Origin: Lycorma delicatula
Taxonomy: Eukaryota; Arthropoda; Insecta; Hemiptera; Fulgoridae
Reading direction: 5' to 3'
NCBI RefSeq assembly: GCF_047948215.1
Contig: NC_134456.1
Span: 78,420,515-78,484,514, forward strand
DNA length: 64,000 bases
Shown in pieces: positions 11,905 to 24,059 of the stretch (position 1 is the first letter of the stretch; every line of letters begins with the position of its first letter). A model generated the notes under the pieces. That model was not told where the DNA came from and did no database searches. It saw only the letters and a program-made list of their open reading frames with translations. Position numbers and translations under genes: made by a program.

Positions 11905-12215
11905 GTGAAAAAATCATACCTCCCTCAATAGGCACAGTATCTAATCGGTTTACAGTGGTTCTCTAAAGATTACCTAAAACTTTTGTCTGAAACAATTTTT
12001 GATATGACCAACTCTTACGGCAAGGGGTGACAAAATGCGGTTGAAATTGTAAGAAGATCTTACAATTCCATGTGAAATTTTTTTCACATACAACCATTGT
12101 CGTTTTCTGTAAATTTGAATTTTTTCTTAACGTTAAGATGGAAATCTTTTTTATCCCCTACTTAGTATCGGTAAAATATACCTCCGCCTTTAGGCGTGCC
12201 GGGTTTTTTTAAAAA
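11905..12215 (+). repeat. Repeat D, partial copy 1
   Basis: Shares with 37454-37765, 49450-50183 and 51663-52503 the ordered words AATAGGCACAGTATC, CCTAAAACTTTTG, ATTTTTGATATGACCAA, AAGGG-TGAC-AAAATG, TTGTAAGAAG, TTTCACAT-CAACCATT and CTCCGCCTT-GGCGTGC. The part equivalent to the first 500 bp of the 51-kb copy is missing. Class unknown. Confidence 0.8.
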
Positions 12216-13724
12216 TGTTTTTTAAATATTTTATGTATGTTTAAATTTATTTCAATAACCATTTAGCAGCTGTTTTTATTTATGCTATAATTAATGTTAT
12301 AAATAATTTATTGTAAAATAAAATTCATTAACAAATAATGTCGGTCCTTGCTATAGAAATAAATTCTTTCTTCTCACACCAGTAGACGATTGTTTTTTGC
12401 CTTCCAAGTTTGGTTAAGTAGATTTAAAAGTATGATATCAGTTTTTGAAACTAATCGGTAATTATTTGCCTGTTTTTTATTGTAAAATTAATACAAAATA
12501 ATTACAACGAAATAGTAGAATTTTATTTTATTAAAAATCTAATAATAATGAATAATACAGAATAATTGTTATGTAAATAACATTTTTACGTAATTAAAAG
12601 ATTTAATTTTTTTTCTGTTGTTTAATGTTGCCAAAAAACAGAAATCTCAGAAGAAATAAGAATGAAAGTTAAAATTAAAAACATTGTGTTTTCCGATCGG
12701 GCTGTATTTGTTTAGTAATTAAGAAATTGTGATTGGTTGAAATTTAATGCGTTCAGATAGGTTAGGTTTTTTCCGTACTGTCATTGGTAATTAAATGAGT
12801 AATTGTGATCTGTTGAAATACAGTGCGTTTGTGGGTTTTAAATTGATTTAATGTTTTTATTCTTGATCGGATAAGAAGATGTACATTCATCACAGAGTGA
12901 ATCCTACTGTCTCATATAGTATACATAGCTTTTATAAATTTAGACGATATTAATGTTACTCCTCGGATCATGACAAATTCGATGAGGTAGGTATTGTCTC
13001 TAGCTTTTTAATATATTAGGTTTTAGGTTTTTTACTACCGGTTTTTAAGGTTAAGAGCACTTAGAACTAGACAGGTAAACTGGTGTTTCAGTCTCCCTGA
13101 TTTGGATGTAGTACTTAAGTGAAAGGCAAGTCCTGTAGTGCTAAGTCAGGCTCATTTTTCGTCATTATTCATACCTCCTTGATCGTAAGTCCAAGATCTT
13201 TCCGACGGTTAAAAAAACAGGTATTTCTATAAATTTTTTATGAACTATTTAAGCATTAGAACTTGCATAAATTTTTATTCCCTACTTAGCCGGTTTGCTT
13301 GATATATATATATATTGAATAAAATTATTGTAATACAGTGAGAAGTCCTAGTTATTCATCGATTGTAATTAAACTTTGTAAATGAATTAACTATCTTCAA
13401 TATTTAAGTACAGATACTTATGGAAATAACAAGAAGAAATGAACTTTCCACCCAAATCCGAAGTTTTGTACCACTTAACATTTCTCTTTCACATGTTGAA
13501 TATTCTTCTTCCTCCTCTTCCAGTTCAAAAACTAATAAAACATTCAATTTCTTCTTATTAGCTATATTTACATTCTTTTTAAATACAGAAATAATAACAA
13601 AAGATGTGTCTGCTCATTTATCTGTAAATTTAAAAAGAATTTAAAAGGTTATAATGTCATAATTCTGTATTTATTTCTAAATTTTTCACAAACATTTACA
13701 CTCGATTTAAGAAAAAAATAATAC

Positions 13725-13726
<2 letters not shown>
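12216..13726. other. AT-rich DNA, no gene seen
   Basis: At 12705-12840 two loosely similar segments (TAATTAA-AAATTGTGAT-TGTTGAAAT) suggest an old tandem duplication. Nothing else was recognised. Confidence 0.35.

Positions 13727-13758
<32 letters not shown>
13727..13758. repeat. (AC)n microsatellite
   Basis: About 16 uninterrupted AC units. Confidence 0.95.
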
Positions 13759-13760
<2 letters not shown>

Positions 13761-14240
13761 ATACACTGAAATAAATTAATTTGTTTGTAATAACATTTCA
13801 TTGTAATTTCTTTATATAACACTAAGTTATTGGAATTTACCTTAATTCCTATTTAAAATTTTTAGTTAAGCATTATGTTTTAAAACCTAACCAAATAAAA
13901 CACAATTTTTTTTTAAGTTGTTAAAAATGGTTAAAGAATTAATACTGTAAGTTATTTAATCAGAAATGTGGTGACTTAGTGAACCAAATTTGTTCTTCAA
14001 CAAATACATTCTGATAACGTGTACACGTAAAACGTCTAAATTTAATAATCAATCCAGTGCTTGTAGGGGTTTTGTTCATAAATCGTGAAATGAAATACAA
14101 TGTATAAAAGAAACAAATTTCATGAAGATATCACACAAAAGCTGTGTGTACGGGATTGTAGAACATGGTGTATTATGTACTCAATACTCCATATGATTAA
14201 CCAAAGTTAAAAGACCATTTAAATCAACAATAAAGTTTGT

Positions 14241-14290
14241 TTAAAAAACCACCCATAGTGAGCAAATGCTCACTATGGGTGGTTTTTTAA
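14241..14290. repeat. Perfect snapback palindrome, 24-bp arms
   Basis: The arm 14241-14264 is the exact reverse complement of 14267-14290, with only two A's between them. The core word is CCACCCATAGTGAGCA. No transposon features surround it, other than a (TA)n tract 10 bp further on. Confidence 0.95.
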
Positions 14291-14318
14291 TTAGATTTAT
14301 ATATATATATATATATAT

Positions 14319-14392
14319 AAGTATAACATTTATATTTATAAATAAGTGAAACATGTAAAGGTATACAAATAATAAAAATACAAATTTATATA
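14319..14392 (+). repeat. 74-bp direct duplication, copy 1
   Basis: Identical to 15981-16054, and in both places it follows a (TA)n tract. The block holds AAGTGAAACATGTAAAGG. Identity over 74 bp in otherwise unrelated DNA points to a recent copy event. Confidence 0.85.
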
Positions 14393-15093
14393 ACAAGAAA
14401 AATGAGCCTGATTAATTATTTTTAAATATAGAATTTGGTGTAACAAATTAATAAAAAAATATTATATGCTAAATTATGATTAATAAAAAATTTGAAGTTG
14501 TAGCCGAAAATATCCCTTAGTTTAGTTTAACTGATCGTTTTAATTTGGGATATTGTTTAATAAAAAAAATTTCCGTTTGATAAAGTAATGTTTTATAAAA
14601 AAATAAATAGATAATTGTAAATAATAATAAATAAGCAAAAAATTGTTTAGTATTAAAATATATATATATATATATATATAGTAAAAAAAGTAATTTATTA
14701 TTTAATTTAAAAAAAGTTTAATAAATTTTTTATTTTTATTGAATAATTGTAATAAATTATTATTTCTTAATAAATTAAGAAAATCCAATCTTTAGATTAA
14801 AACATTTTAAATCCGAATAACACTATAAATACTTAAGAATTGACAAAATAAATAATTATAAGTAAATAAAAGCAGTACATTAAAACAAACATTCAAATAT
14901 TCAAATTAAAAAAAAAAACAGATTTATTTTAATACTCGTAATTAAATAACTCTCTTTAAACACAGTTGTTGTTATATTAAAGATGTGGAAGGAAATTTTA
15001 CGGATGTAGATAAAAATAATACAAAAATACTCTCTTTGTGTTATTATTCTGTGATATATATATATATATATATTTCTTTTTTTCTTTTGATAG

Positions 15094-15166
15094 AGATACT
15101 GTCGCTGTGGGATTTTGGAACTTAGTTGCGTGCCGATCCAATCTTGTTTTGGTTAATGCTGTAAAG
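15094..15166 (+). CDS. Candidate internal exon (24 codons), unknown gene
   Basis: A pyrimidine-rich run ending in TTTTGATAG at 15093 and the donor AAAG|GTATGT at 15167 enclose 73 bp that is open in one frame. That frame reads DTVAVGFWNLVACRSNLVLV followed by NAVK. The translated piece is not low-complexity, unlike the surrounding AT-rich frames, and the base composition is clearly richer in G and C than its flanks. One extra base at the 5' edge fixes the incoming phase, and the exon ends on a codon boundary. I do not recognise the protein. No neighbouring exon was found, so this could be chance or an old gene fragment. Confidence 0.35.
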
Positions 15167-15659
15167 GTATGTTCTTCATTTTTACATTATTCAGAGTGGG
15201 TTTTAATACGGTTTCCATTTTTTCTCATAGGCTTAGTCAAATTACTAAAGGATCATTTATTAATACGTGGCTAATCCATTTTTTGACTACTATGCTATTA
15301 TATTATTATGCAAGTAAAAGTAATTAAAAAAATTATTATTATTACAATACATATATATATGTTTGTATATATTCGGCACATATATCAGATTTCAGATTAT
15401 AATAGTGGTACTCTTGAAATTTTATTAAATTAGAATCAATATTTGTATTAATTAGTTATTTCAGAATGTAATTCTGTATATGGATGTGAAACACGAATGA
15501 ACATAAGTGCTGAAAGAATCTAATTTAATTTGAAGGACAGAAAGCCCAACAAAATATATCTATATTTTATTTTTATATTATATTTTTATTTATTTTATTA
15601 TTATTATTTTTATTATATTTTTTTATACCTATATTTTATTTTACTTCTACCTGGTAACA

Positions 15660-15800
15660 GCTACCTATGGATGAATAGATAAGAATTAAATTCAGATACA
15701 TAATAAAACGAATTTTTCGTAGCGTGTGAAAACATTTGACCGTGACTCGAACCCAGAACCTCCTGGTGAAAAACAGGAATGCTATTACCCAAAAAGATTA
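15660..15800 (-). mobile_element. tRNA-derived SINE, family B, partial
   Basis: The minus strand contains a B box, GGTTCGAGTC (15744-15753), preceded by GCATTCCTGTTTTTCACCAG and an A-box-like TTTGGGTAATAGCA. It is followed by a body reading GTTTTCACACGCTACGAAAA. The second copy at 42780-42895 shares the head layout and the body (TTTTTCATATACTACAAAAT). It is a degraded tRNA-like head, not a functional tRNA: the acceptor stem and a sound cloverleaf are not present. Confidence 0.6.
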
Positions 15801-15903
15801 GTGGTTTTAATATATTTAATATATAATAATTAAAATTATTATAGGAACACAATAATTTACTTTTACTATTAACATTATTCAGTTTTAATATTAATAAGAT
15901 TAG

Positions 15904-15940
<37 letters not shown>

Positions 15941-15980
15941 TAAGTATATAATAATACTTATATATATAATAATATATATA

Positions 15981-16054
15981 TAAGTATAACATTTATATTT
16001 ATAAATAAGTGAAACATGTAAAGGTATACAAATAATAAAAATACAAATTTATAT
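15981..16054 (+). repeat. 74-bp direct duplication, copy 2
   Basis: Exact partner of 14319-14392, again preceded by TAGATTTATATATA-type sequence and a TA tract. Confidence 0.85.
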
Positions 16055-16829
16055 ATGTGGGAATTAGTATTAATTTTCATCTTCTTTTCATACGCTTAGT
16101 CAGATTACTGACTCGTACTACATGTATGTTTGCCTACAACTTAGAAATCCATTCTTTACTATTTATTGTTTTAAATAAATGATTTTTTTTACCCCAATAA
16201 TTGTGAAGTAAACTTAAAAATCATTAAGTTCGCCAGTTATTGAGCGTAACCTGCAATAAATATTACTATGAAAATAAATTAATTTGTTTTATATTTTTTC
16301 TTAATTTAAACTATTACTAAGTAGTTTCATAAGTATCTGTATCTTTAACCCGTAAAAATATAATATATTTATTTATTTATTACAAATGTTAAATGGTACT
16401 ATCCAAACTTTTTGTGTATTTTATTTTACTGTTTAATGTTTTAGTTTTATTTTTTGTGTTTTATGTAAATGTCACGGCTCTTTATGCATTGTAACTGTTA
16501 AATGTGTGGGTTTTGTTTACATGTTCATGCAACGTTTCTGTTATTTTTATTAAAATGAAAGGATTTTTATTAAAACACTTACATGTGACTATCCTGCGGG
16601 TAATTTTATTTATTTATCTTTTTTTAATAACGTGACAAAGGTGACTTTGGAAGTCCATGACTATATAACGCAAAAAATGTCTTTATAGTGGTTGTCCTAA
16701 GTAATAAAAAAAAATAAAAATTAATAGCTATATACTGTTAATGCAATCTATTTTTGAAAGTAAATGTACTGTTTAGAGCTATTACAGACAGCTTTATTTA
16801 AATATTCATCTACACATTGTTGAATAAAG

Positions 16830-16966
16830 TTACTGCAGTTGTAGAACACTGACAACATACTCTTTACAGCTTTTGCCTCCTGGCTTTAGTTGTCTGCTAA
16901 AATCATTGTCATTCCCACGTTCTGGTGAATGCTCAACGATAGTTTCAGAGTACGCAATTATAAAAA
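16830..16966 (-). CDS. Candidate 3'-terminal exon, unknown gene
   Basis: On the minus strand an acceptor-like AAATATTACAG at 16967 is followed by an open frame reading FIIAYSETIVEHSPERGNDN then DFSRQLKPGGKSCKEYVVSV and LQLQ, with a TAA stop at 16832-16830. An AATAAA word follows about 35 bp after the stop. The composition is less AT-rich than the flanks and the peptide is not low-complexity. The pyrimidine tract before the acceptor is poor, which weakens the case. It is on the opposite strand to the other exon candidate, so the two do not belong to one gene. No function is proposed. Confidence 0.25.
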
Positions 16967-17069
16967 CTGTAATATTTTTTTCTTTCTGATGTTTTAACTT
17001 TTTTAAATTTATTAAATAAAAAAATAAATCAATAAATATGTTTTTTTTTTTTTTTAAATTGTCCGACAT

Positions 17070-19204
17070 AATTTTTTTTCTGTAAGTAGTTTTATTTCTT
17101 CCCAGGAAATTTTAAACATTTTAAAAATGAGTAGAATCAGTGTAGTGCAATTAAAATTAATCGTTTCTAAAAAATAAATTTGAAATTAATATTTTATTTT
17201 ACACACGCTATTTTTTTTTTATACCTATACTATGATAAGTAAATCACTTGTCGTACAAGACATCAATCAAGAGATGACTTCTTTATGTGTGATGATGTTT
17301 TATTATATTAATAGCTCCTGAAAGAAGACAAAAATATGTTACATTTATCGCCTTTTAGCCAAAAAATTTTCCAAATGTGCGTTTGTTTACGTTTTTTGTT
17401 GTAGTTTATTAAATTATTTATTTTTATTATTATTGTAAAATTCAATTTCTTATAATTGGAAAAATGTGTACTGTATGAGTTTTTTAATTTAAGTTCGTTT
17501 TTACGTATTGTTTTTACGAAACACGTTATTTTTTATGGTTTTTTAATCTATTTTTTTGTTGTTTTATGTTCAATATTGACAAACCTATCATTAATCTTAC
17601 GAATTTTTAGACCCATCTAGAAATCCATCCCCTTCTAGTTTTCTAGTTGACCTTAGACTGATTACATATAAACGACGTTATTTTATAATAATCGTAATAA
17701 ACATATGACAATTTTTAATGGTAACAGGGAGGTTTCAGTGATTTATTATTCTTTTTAGCACTTATTTTAGTTACTAAATAAAATAATCAATAAATAAATT
17801 TTATTAAGCTTGATAATGAAGCTTTGATGAATGGGAAGTTGTGCTATTCCACAAATAAAAGAAAGAAACTATCTTAATAATTGTTTGACCGATCAAAGAT
17901 AACTATGGTAAAAATCTCCGTAGCATCAGGGTCACAAAACACAGAATTAATTATAAAAAGAGTCTAGTTAAGCCCTTGTCTATAGTTAAAAGTGAAATAA
18001 TTGAAAAGAAAAATATGTTAAGAAATTAAAATCTAACCGATTCAATAAAGGTTTTAAGGGTAGTTATTTAAGTGTGTATGCTTTGTAAAAAACCCAAAAA
18101 AAGTTTGATTTTATAAAAGATCTTTTAAAATCATTTACAAAAACCTTTTTTTGGTTGATTGTTTTTTATCATTTTAATAATTATAATCATTAATTATTTA
18201 TTCTTTAAAAACTATTTAAAACATTTTAAAAAGAACTGTAATATGATTATAACTGTATTAAATACACAACTAAATTAATACATTATGTTCAGGTAATTCT
18301 ACAGGATGGACGAATAATAAAAAGGATTTATTGTGTAAAGAACCGTCTTCGATTTCTTTGTAAGTACTAAAATATGATGAAGTGTGTAGTTAAACAACAT
18401 ATTATAGCTAAATGTACAGATTGGTTGGCTCAATATCATCGATAAATTGTAAAAATTTTATTTGAATTTCTCTGCTTAACGTTCAGCAGAAAATATACAA
18501 GAAAATTTACTCTATTTTAATAAAAAACAGGAAAAGTAAACCATGGTAAATAGATAGGTAGATAGATAAATAAAACAATAAAACTGAATGGGTTATAGAG
18601 GTGTTGGCATTTGGTACCGAATTGTGGAGAGGGGTTAAATAGAAGGGTGGTGAGTGCCATGAAGCCAGAACAGTGTGGAGCACAGTTGAATGTACAGCAA
18701 GAATGTCGGGCCGGGTTTTCCATCACTACAAAACGACCTCTTTAATAGTCTAACCGTGCTACGCGGTCTCTTATATCATTTCATTCATTTAAAGATGTAA
18801 CAGTCAAACGTTCTAGAAAGGAAATACTGTCAACAGTTTAGACATTCATACGTAATAATTTATCTTCTTTATTAAAACTGTCATATGCTAAGAAATTTCA
18901 TAATTTTAATAAAAGGTATTATTTATCTTTTAAAATTGGTTTTATAAATTAGAATAGCAAATTGTATAAAACAAAATGATTAATTAAAGGTATAAGTCCT
19001 ATTATAATATTATATATTACTTTTAAATGTAATAATTATTATTTACAATCAATTAACTTAAAAATATTATTGATAAATATGTTACCGTGAAAGACTGAAA
19101 TTTGGAATAAATTAGTATAAATCAAAAGAAAAAAAATCAACTGAGATTGAGCTATTGCATTCTTTTTTAACAAATTTATAAAAATCCGTAATATCTGTGT
19201 TAAT
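17070..19204. other. AT-rich DNA, no gene seen
   Basis: A somewhat less AT-rich patch at about 18590-18730 shows no convincing coding signal. Nothing else was recognised. Confidence 0.4.
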
Positions 19205-19213
19205 ATATTTACA

Positions 19214-19214
19214 A

Positions 19215-19248
<34 letters not shown>
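19214..19248. repeat. Compound (CA)n(TA)n microsatellite
   Basis: CA units at about 19214-19232 run directly into TA units ending at 19248. Confidence 0.9.
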
Positions 19249-19739
19249 TACTAGTATTATGTATTATATAAAGCGGCAGAGGGGTTTTTTTTTTGTTCGG
19301 GGGTAAACAAAAAACTACCCGGTCTATCGCTAATAAATATTTAGCCTTGTTTTTTTCATAACTGAGAAGGTTTTGAATGTGTTTTATCCCGAATAAATAT
19401 ATATATATATATATATAAAATGTAGTAGTGGAAATTTGCCGGTGAAGCCAAACTTTAATGAATTGTGAACTGTGAGTGTCCATCACTGTATTTAGCTAGG
19501 TTTGAACTGATTGATTATGAACAACTAAAAACCAATTTCCAGATTTTTTTATGTTTCATTCCGAATTTTTCAAGGGTTAAAATTTATTTTTGAATTGTTT
19601 TTGAAACCCTGTTATTTTTTTTTAATTTTCGGTAACAGATGAAGAAATAAACTTGATTTTTAAGTGTAATCTTCTTGTCAATAAACCGGATTAGTAGATT
19701 TTTAAAATTAAAACTTGAAAGGAGAGGAAGGAAGGTAAA

Positions 19740-19870
19740 AAAATCTTTGTATAATGATTGTTAATTTTCCCAATCCTGAGTATAGTAAAAGAGATATTCA
19801 GCAGATTTGGGCTTGCAAATACTCTTCACATAAATATTTTAAAACCATTTTCCGTTTTTTTTTAAATTCA
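19740..19870 (+). repeat. Dispersed repeat C, copy 2
   Basis: Matches the reverse of 6865-7068 in word order (TTTTCCCAAT, GAGATATTCA, GCTTGCAAATAC, ATAAATATTTTAAAACCATT). A small GC-richer patch follows at 19880-19980 (ACCACAGCCACTGCCACC) that I cannot assign. Confidence 0.4.
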
Positions 19871-21711
19871 GATTTTTTTAAGGGATGCGAAGGTGTACGG
19901 CGCTGTAGCTCAACCACCACAGCCACTGCCACCGTTATTGTATGTATGACTAGCTGCACCTGCCTCCGGTTACTTGACTAATAAAAAAAATAAAATGATT
20001 GATCGCTTCGGAAAATGCAAGTAAAAATATAGAGCGTATATAAATTACCTATAATATTCAGTTATATTTCTACTCGCAATTATATGGAAACTTCTAACTT
20101 ATATTTTTAAAATAGCGAAGAAAATATACTTTTATTGGTTGTGAAATCACCGAAAATTTTTTTTAAAAACATGGTTATAAATTTGTTTTTAAATATTGAC
20201 TTTTATATTTATCAAGATTCAATTTCTGAAATAGCCATTCAAATTAATCAGTAATTATTTTTATTATGATGGCCCTTTTAAATAATGATATCTTCGACTA
20301 ATTATGGTATCGAAATAAATTTTTATCAGTATTTGATTACTGTGTTGTAGTTAAAGAAGAGTTCATAAAATAATAACTGTTAGGTACTCAGTTTAATGGT
20401 AACTTAATGGTACCTTGTAATATTATCCAAAAAATAGTTGGGCAATCAGTGGAAGTTCAACATTTTTACAACCCCTTCTAAGTTAATAAGTTTCAAGAAA
20501 TTGAAAATTTTAGAAAATTCATGGTTTAATTAAAAGGACTTTGGAGACCAGGAAAGTATGTTATTCCCTAAAAAATAAAATGATTTAATCAAAAATAATA
20601 AATTTATTTCCTTTTTATTATTTAACGGACTCTAATTTACAGATTCCACGCCGGTTGTCTTACATTTTTCTTATTTCTTAGGTACAAAATGATTTAATAT
20701 GTAGAATGACATGGTGTAAGCTAATTATCTATTTCATAGGATTCATTAAATTACCTATAACCAGTGTTAGTTACGTGGTGTAGAATTAATGGAAAACTCA
20801 AAATTATTGGTATAATTGGGTATGAAAATAAAAATGCAATATATATATATAATATAGGTTTACTAATGTCTAATGGTTTGTATACATTATGTTAATGTAT
20901 CTAATTAATTTGACATGCAAATCCATTAGAGTTGAAACAAAATTTAAATTGACATGTTTATATGACTTAACAAACTCATTCAAAACAACATTTTAAAAAG
21001 TAATGAAGTGTTAACTACTTTTGCAAATAATAAAATAAAAAATAAAAAAATTGAAATATTAAATTTTAAATGTAATTTTCCTTTATGTTATGATTATAAA
21101 TTGCTCTCTTCTTTCTGTACGAAAGAAGATGTCTAAAGCAATGAAACGACACATTGAATTAGACTCAAATTAAAGCTAGAAAAAAAGAAAAATCATGAAA
21201 ATTTTGATCAAAGGAATCACAGTATGAGTTTTATGTAACGCTAAATTATTTATAATTAAGAATATCTGGATATCGTAGAGTTCAATTTATACTTTGAATT
21301 GTACCTCGTAAAATTCATATAAAAATTAATTATTTTTAAGATATCTTTTTTAAACTGGGAAAAATAGAAGTATCTATTTTTTTTCTCTATATATTTTGCG
21401 TTTTTTTTTTTGTTTTTTTTAATTACAGGTAAAGAACTATGCAAAACGGTTGTGCAAAATAAATTATAAATCAAAGCTACGCTCCAAAAATCTAAACCTA
21501 CATGCTCATTTCGATTGTTAAACAATCAATATCAGCAGACAATAGAAAACAGTATGCATGTAATAATCTAGACAAAATAATCAAATTAGACAAATAATAA
21601 ACAATATTATTATATATATATTATACATTATATATATATATATAATTATATTATTTGGCAATAATTTTTGTATTTACGAAATATTATGGCACAAATATTT
21701 ATATATTTAAA

Positions 21712-21790
21712 TTTTTTTTTTTTTAATACTTTTATTTATAGTCGCATCAACAATTAAAGTCATTAGCGACTTATCAGTGTAATGTAACTG
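21712..21790 (-). mobile_element. Short LINE 3'-end fragment
   Basis: T-run at the left, then ACTTTTATTTATAGTCGCATC and GTCATTAGCGACT, matching the 3' tails at 437-665 and 45281-45811. Only about 70 bp beyond the poly(A) survive. Confidence 0.65.
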
Positions 21791-21805
21791 TACCGGTATA
21801 TTTAT

Positions 21806-21990
21806 AGTCTTGAACAAATTCAGGTCGACTACTTCTGAGACGTGTGATTAATTGAAATGCACCCACCAAAGAACACTGATATCCACGATCTAGTATTCAA
21901 ATCCGAATAAAAGTAATTGCCAGTACTAGGACTTGAACCTTAGAACTTCGACTTCAGCTGATTTACGACGACTAGACCAACCTGGTGGGT
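21806..21990 (-). mobile_element. SINE family A, truncated copy
   Basis: Minus-strand copy with its tRNA-like head at the right edge (ACTAGACCAACCTGGTGGG, 21971-21989) and its 3' half missing. The B box (GGTTCAAGTCC on the minus strand) is present, as is ACCACCAAAGAACACTGATA-like body sequence. It lies 16 bp from the LINE tail at 21712-21790, so the two are stacked fragments. Confidence 0.8.
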
Positions 21991-23099
21991 AACTTTTACT
22001 TTTTATTCTTGCTTTAAAATCATTTTTAAAAATATTTCTATGTAGTGTTTCGTAAATATTGTTTAGTTAACTAATATTGGTATTTATTTTTTACCTTATT
22101 ATTTTCTTTTTATATCCAAAGTGTCTATTGATGATGATGGTATAACAGTCGAAATGCCCATTGAGGTTTAGATTTTTAAAAACTATATGTTTGTGAACGG
22201 TATTTCGGACTAAACTTTCTTTCTTTTAATTATTTATTTTTAATTTTGTTTTGTTTTTTTTTTTTATATATATATATATTTTCATAGTGATAATCATTTT
22301 CTTCCAGTAAAATTTGCATCATTTACCAATGAAAATAAACAGCTGTAGAGTACTCGCTGTAAGAATAAAAGAAAGATTTTTCCTTCAACTAAGCATCTCT
22401 CATTTTGCGCGCTCAAATGTAGATTTTATATAAAACTTCGTAAAAAAAAATAACCATTTAAAAAACCCACAAAAAGTAAAAGACTGATTTTTAACTTTTT
22501 TTTGTTGAAGTTAATCATCATTAACAAAAAAAAAAAACACATAATTTTAATGTTAAAGGAAATTATATGAAATTTTTAATGTCTGAAAAAATCCATCCCA
22601 GACCGGAATTCTAATACCAAACTTCCTGAACTATAAGCAAAGGCGCTACTATTTCGTCAGGTGGTCGTAGCAGCTACATTTTAAATTAACAAATATTGGA
22701 TTATTTTTTTTTTAAATTGAAAACTTTATTTTATTAATTGAAAATTTATAACGTTTTCAATCCAAACTTATGCAGGATTTTTAAATCATTATTGTACATT
22801 TTTTAAATTTACTTATCTAGCTATAATTTAATTTATAGACCATTAAAGGATAAACTTTTAAATTTTCTACAGCATATTCGCTAAAATTTAAATACCATCC
22901 AAATTAAAAATTTTCTAGAGAACAGTGAGAAGCCACTTAGTTTGGAATGTCCCGACATCCAACAGATTTACTTTAAAGGAAGTAGTTACATTTTAAAACT
23001 TATCTATAAGTACATTTTAATATTTTTTTTTAAATTTAAAATAAGGCCAAAATTTTTAACACATGGAAAAAATACCACCACTTGCCCGTTAAAAAAACA
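21991..23099. other. AT-rich DNA, no gene seen
   Basis: Nothing recognised. A run of 18 A/T-only bases at 22261-22278 is partly TA repeat. Confidence 0.4.
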
Positions 23100-23313
23100 C
23101 TCTCTTTCTTTCTTTTTCTGTTTAGCCTCCGGAACCACCGTAAGGTATTACTTCAGAGGATGAATGAGGATAATGTGTATGAATGTAACGGAAGTATGGT
23201 CTTGTACAATCTCAGGTCGACCATTCCTGAGATGAATGGTTAATTGAAACCCAACCACCAAAGAACACCGGTATCATGATCTAGTAATCTAATCCGTATA
23301 AAAGTAACTGCCG
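23100..23313 (-). mobile_element. SINE family A, 5'-truncated copy
   Basis: The minus-strand tail (GAAA)n is seen as CTCTCTTTCTTTCTTTTTCTG at the left. The body follows through GATGAATGAGGATAATGTGT and ACCACCAAAGAACACCGGTA, and similarity stops at AAAGTAACTGCC, just before the B box. No clear target-site duplication. Confidence 0.85.
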
Positions 23314-23549
23314 TATAAATAAAGGTCTGGTACTATGAAAAATAACGAGAAAAACAAATTTCTTATTAAAAAAGATAAAAATGAATGAATGGAAATAGCT
23401 TACGAAACTACTACTTAAGTTTGAGCTACGCCTTGAAAACCAAAATATTTGTTAACTTTCTTACCTAAAGTATTAATTTATTTAAAGTTTTGTTTGGACT
23501 TATAAGATTTGTTCGGTTTAAAATACCGAGTTTAAGTCTAGTTTATTTA

Positions 23550-23571
23550 TATATATATATATATATATATC
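23550..23571. repeat. (TA)n microsatellite
   Basis: Short TA tract followed by an unclassified GC-richer patch to about 23640. Confidence 0.8.
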
Positions 23572-24059
23572 ACGAAGTTCGCTAGGGTTTCGTCGGTAAG
23601 AGGCGACGAAGTCAACGAACTGCGTTTATAGTTCTAAACATGACCTAACCTAACAGTGAAATGAAAATGGGGAAAAATAACCATGGAACATTATATTTCA
23701 GTTCAGTTAGATTAACAATAAAGTATACTTTCAAAAAATACCTCGAATTTTGTAAGACAACGTTTTTTTTTCCATTTGATGAACTGTGGAGAATTCGAAT
23801 ATGTATTTTTATTCATTTTTTTAATGTACCTTTACGAATCGCGCTAGATCGCTAAATAGCAGTACTTGATAGTACTAGGTAGCGTACAAAAACTTGATAA
23901 TGCATTTTAAATAACAAAATTTAAAATAAAGTATACTACAGATTTTTTTTTAATAGTAAATGCTGTTATGTAAATAAAAGTACTGAAGATAAAAGAATTG
24001 ATTTAATTCCCATCACTTCTTTAAAATAAGTAAAAGTATTCATTTATAAGAGATTATAC

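Noticed and set aside
15744..15790. tRNA-like sequence with B box
   Set aside because: No acceptor-stem pairing and a SINE body follows; a second copy exists at 42780-42895, so it is a SINE and not a tRNA gene.
23640..23656. Telomere-like CCTAACCTAAC
   Set aside because: Two units of the insect TTAGG motif are expected by chance; no array.
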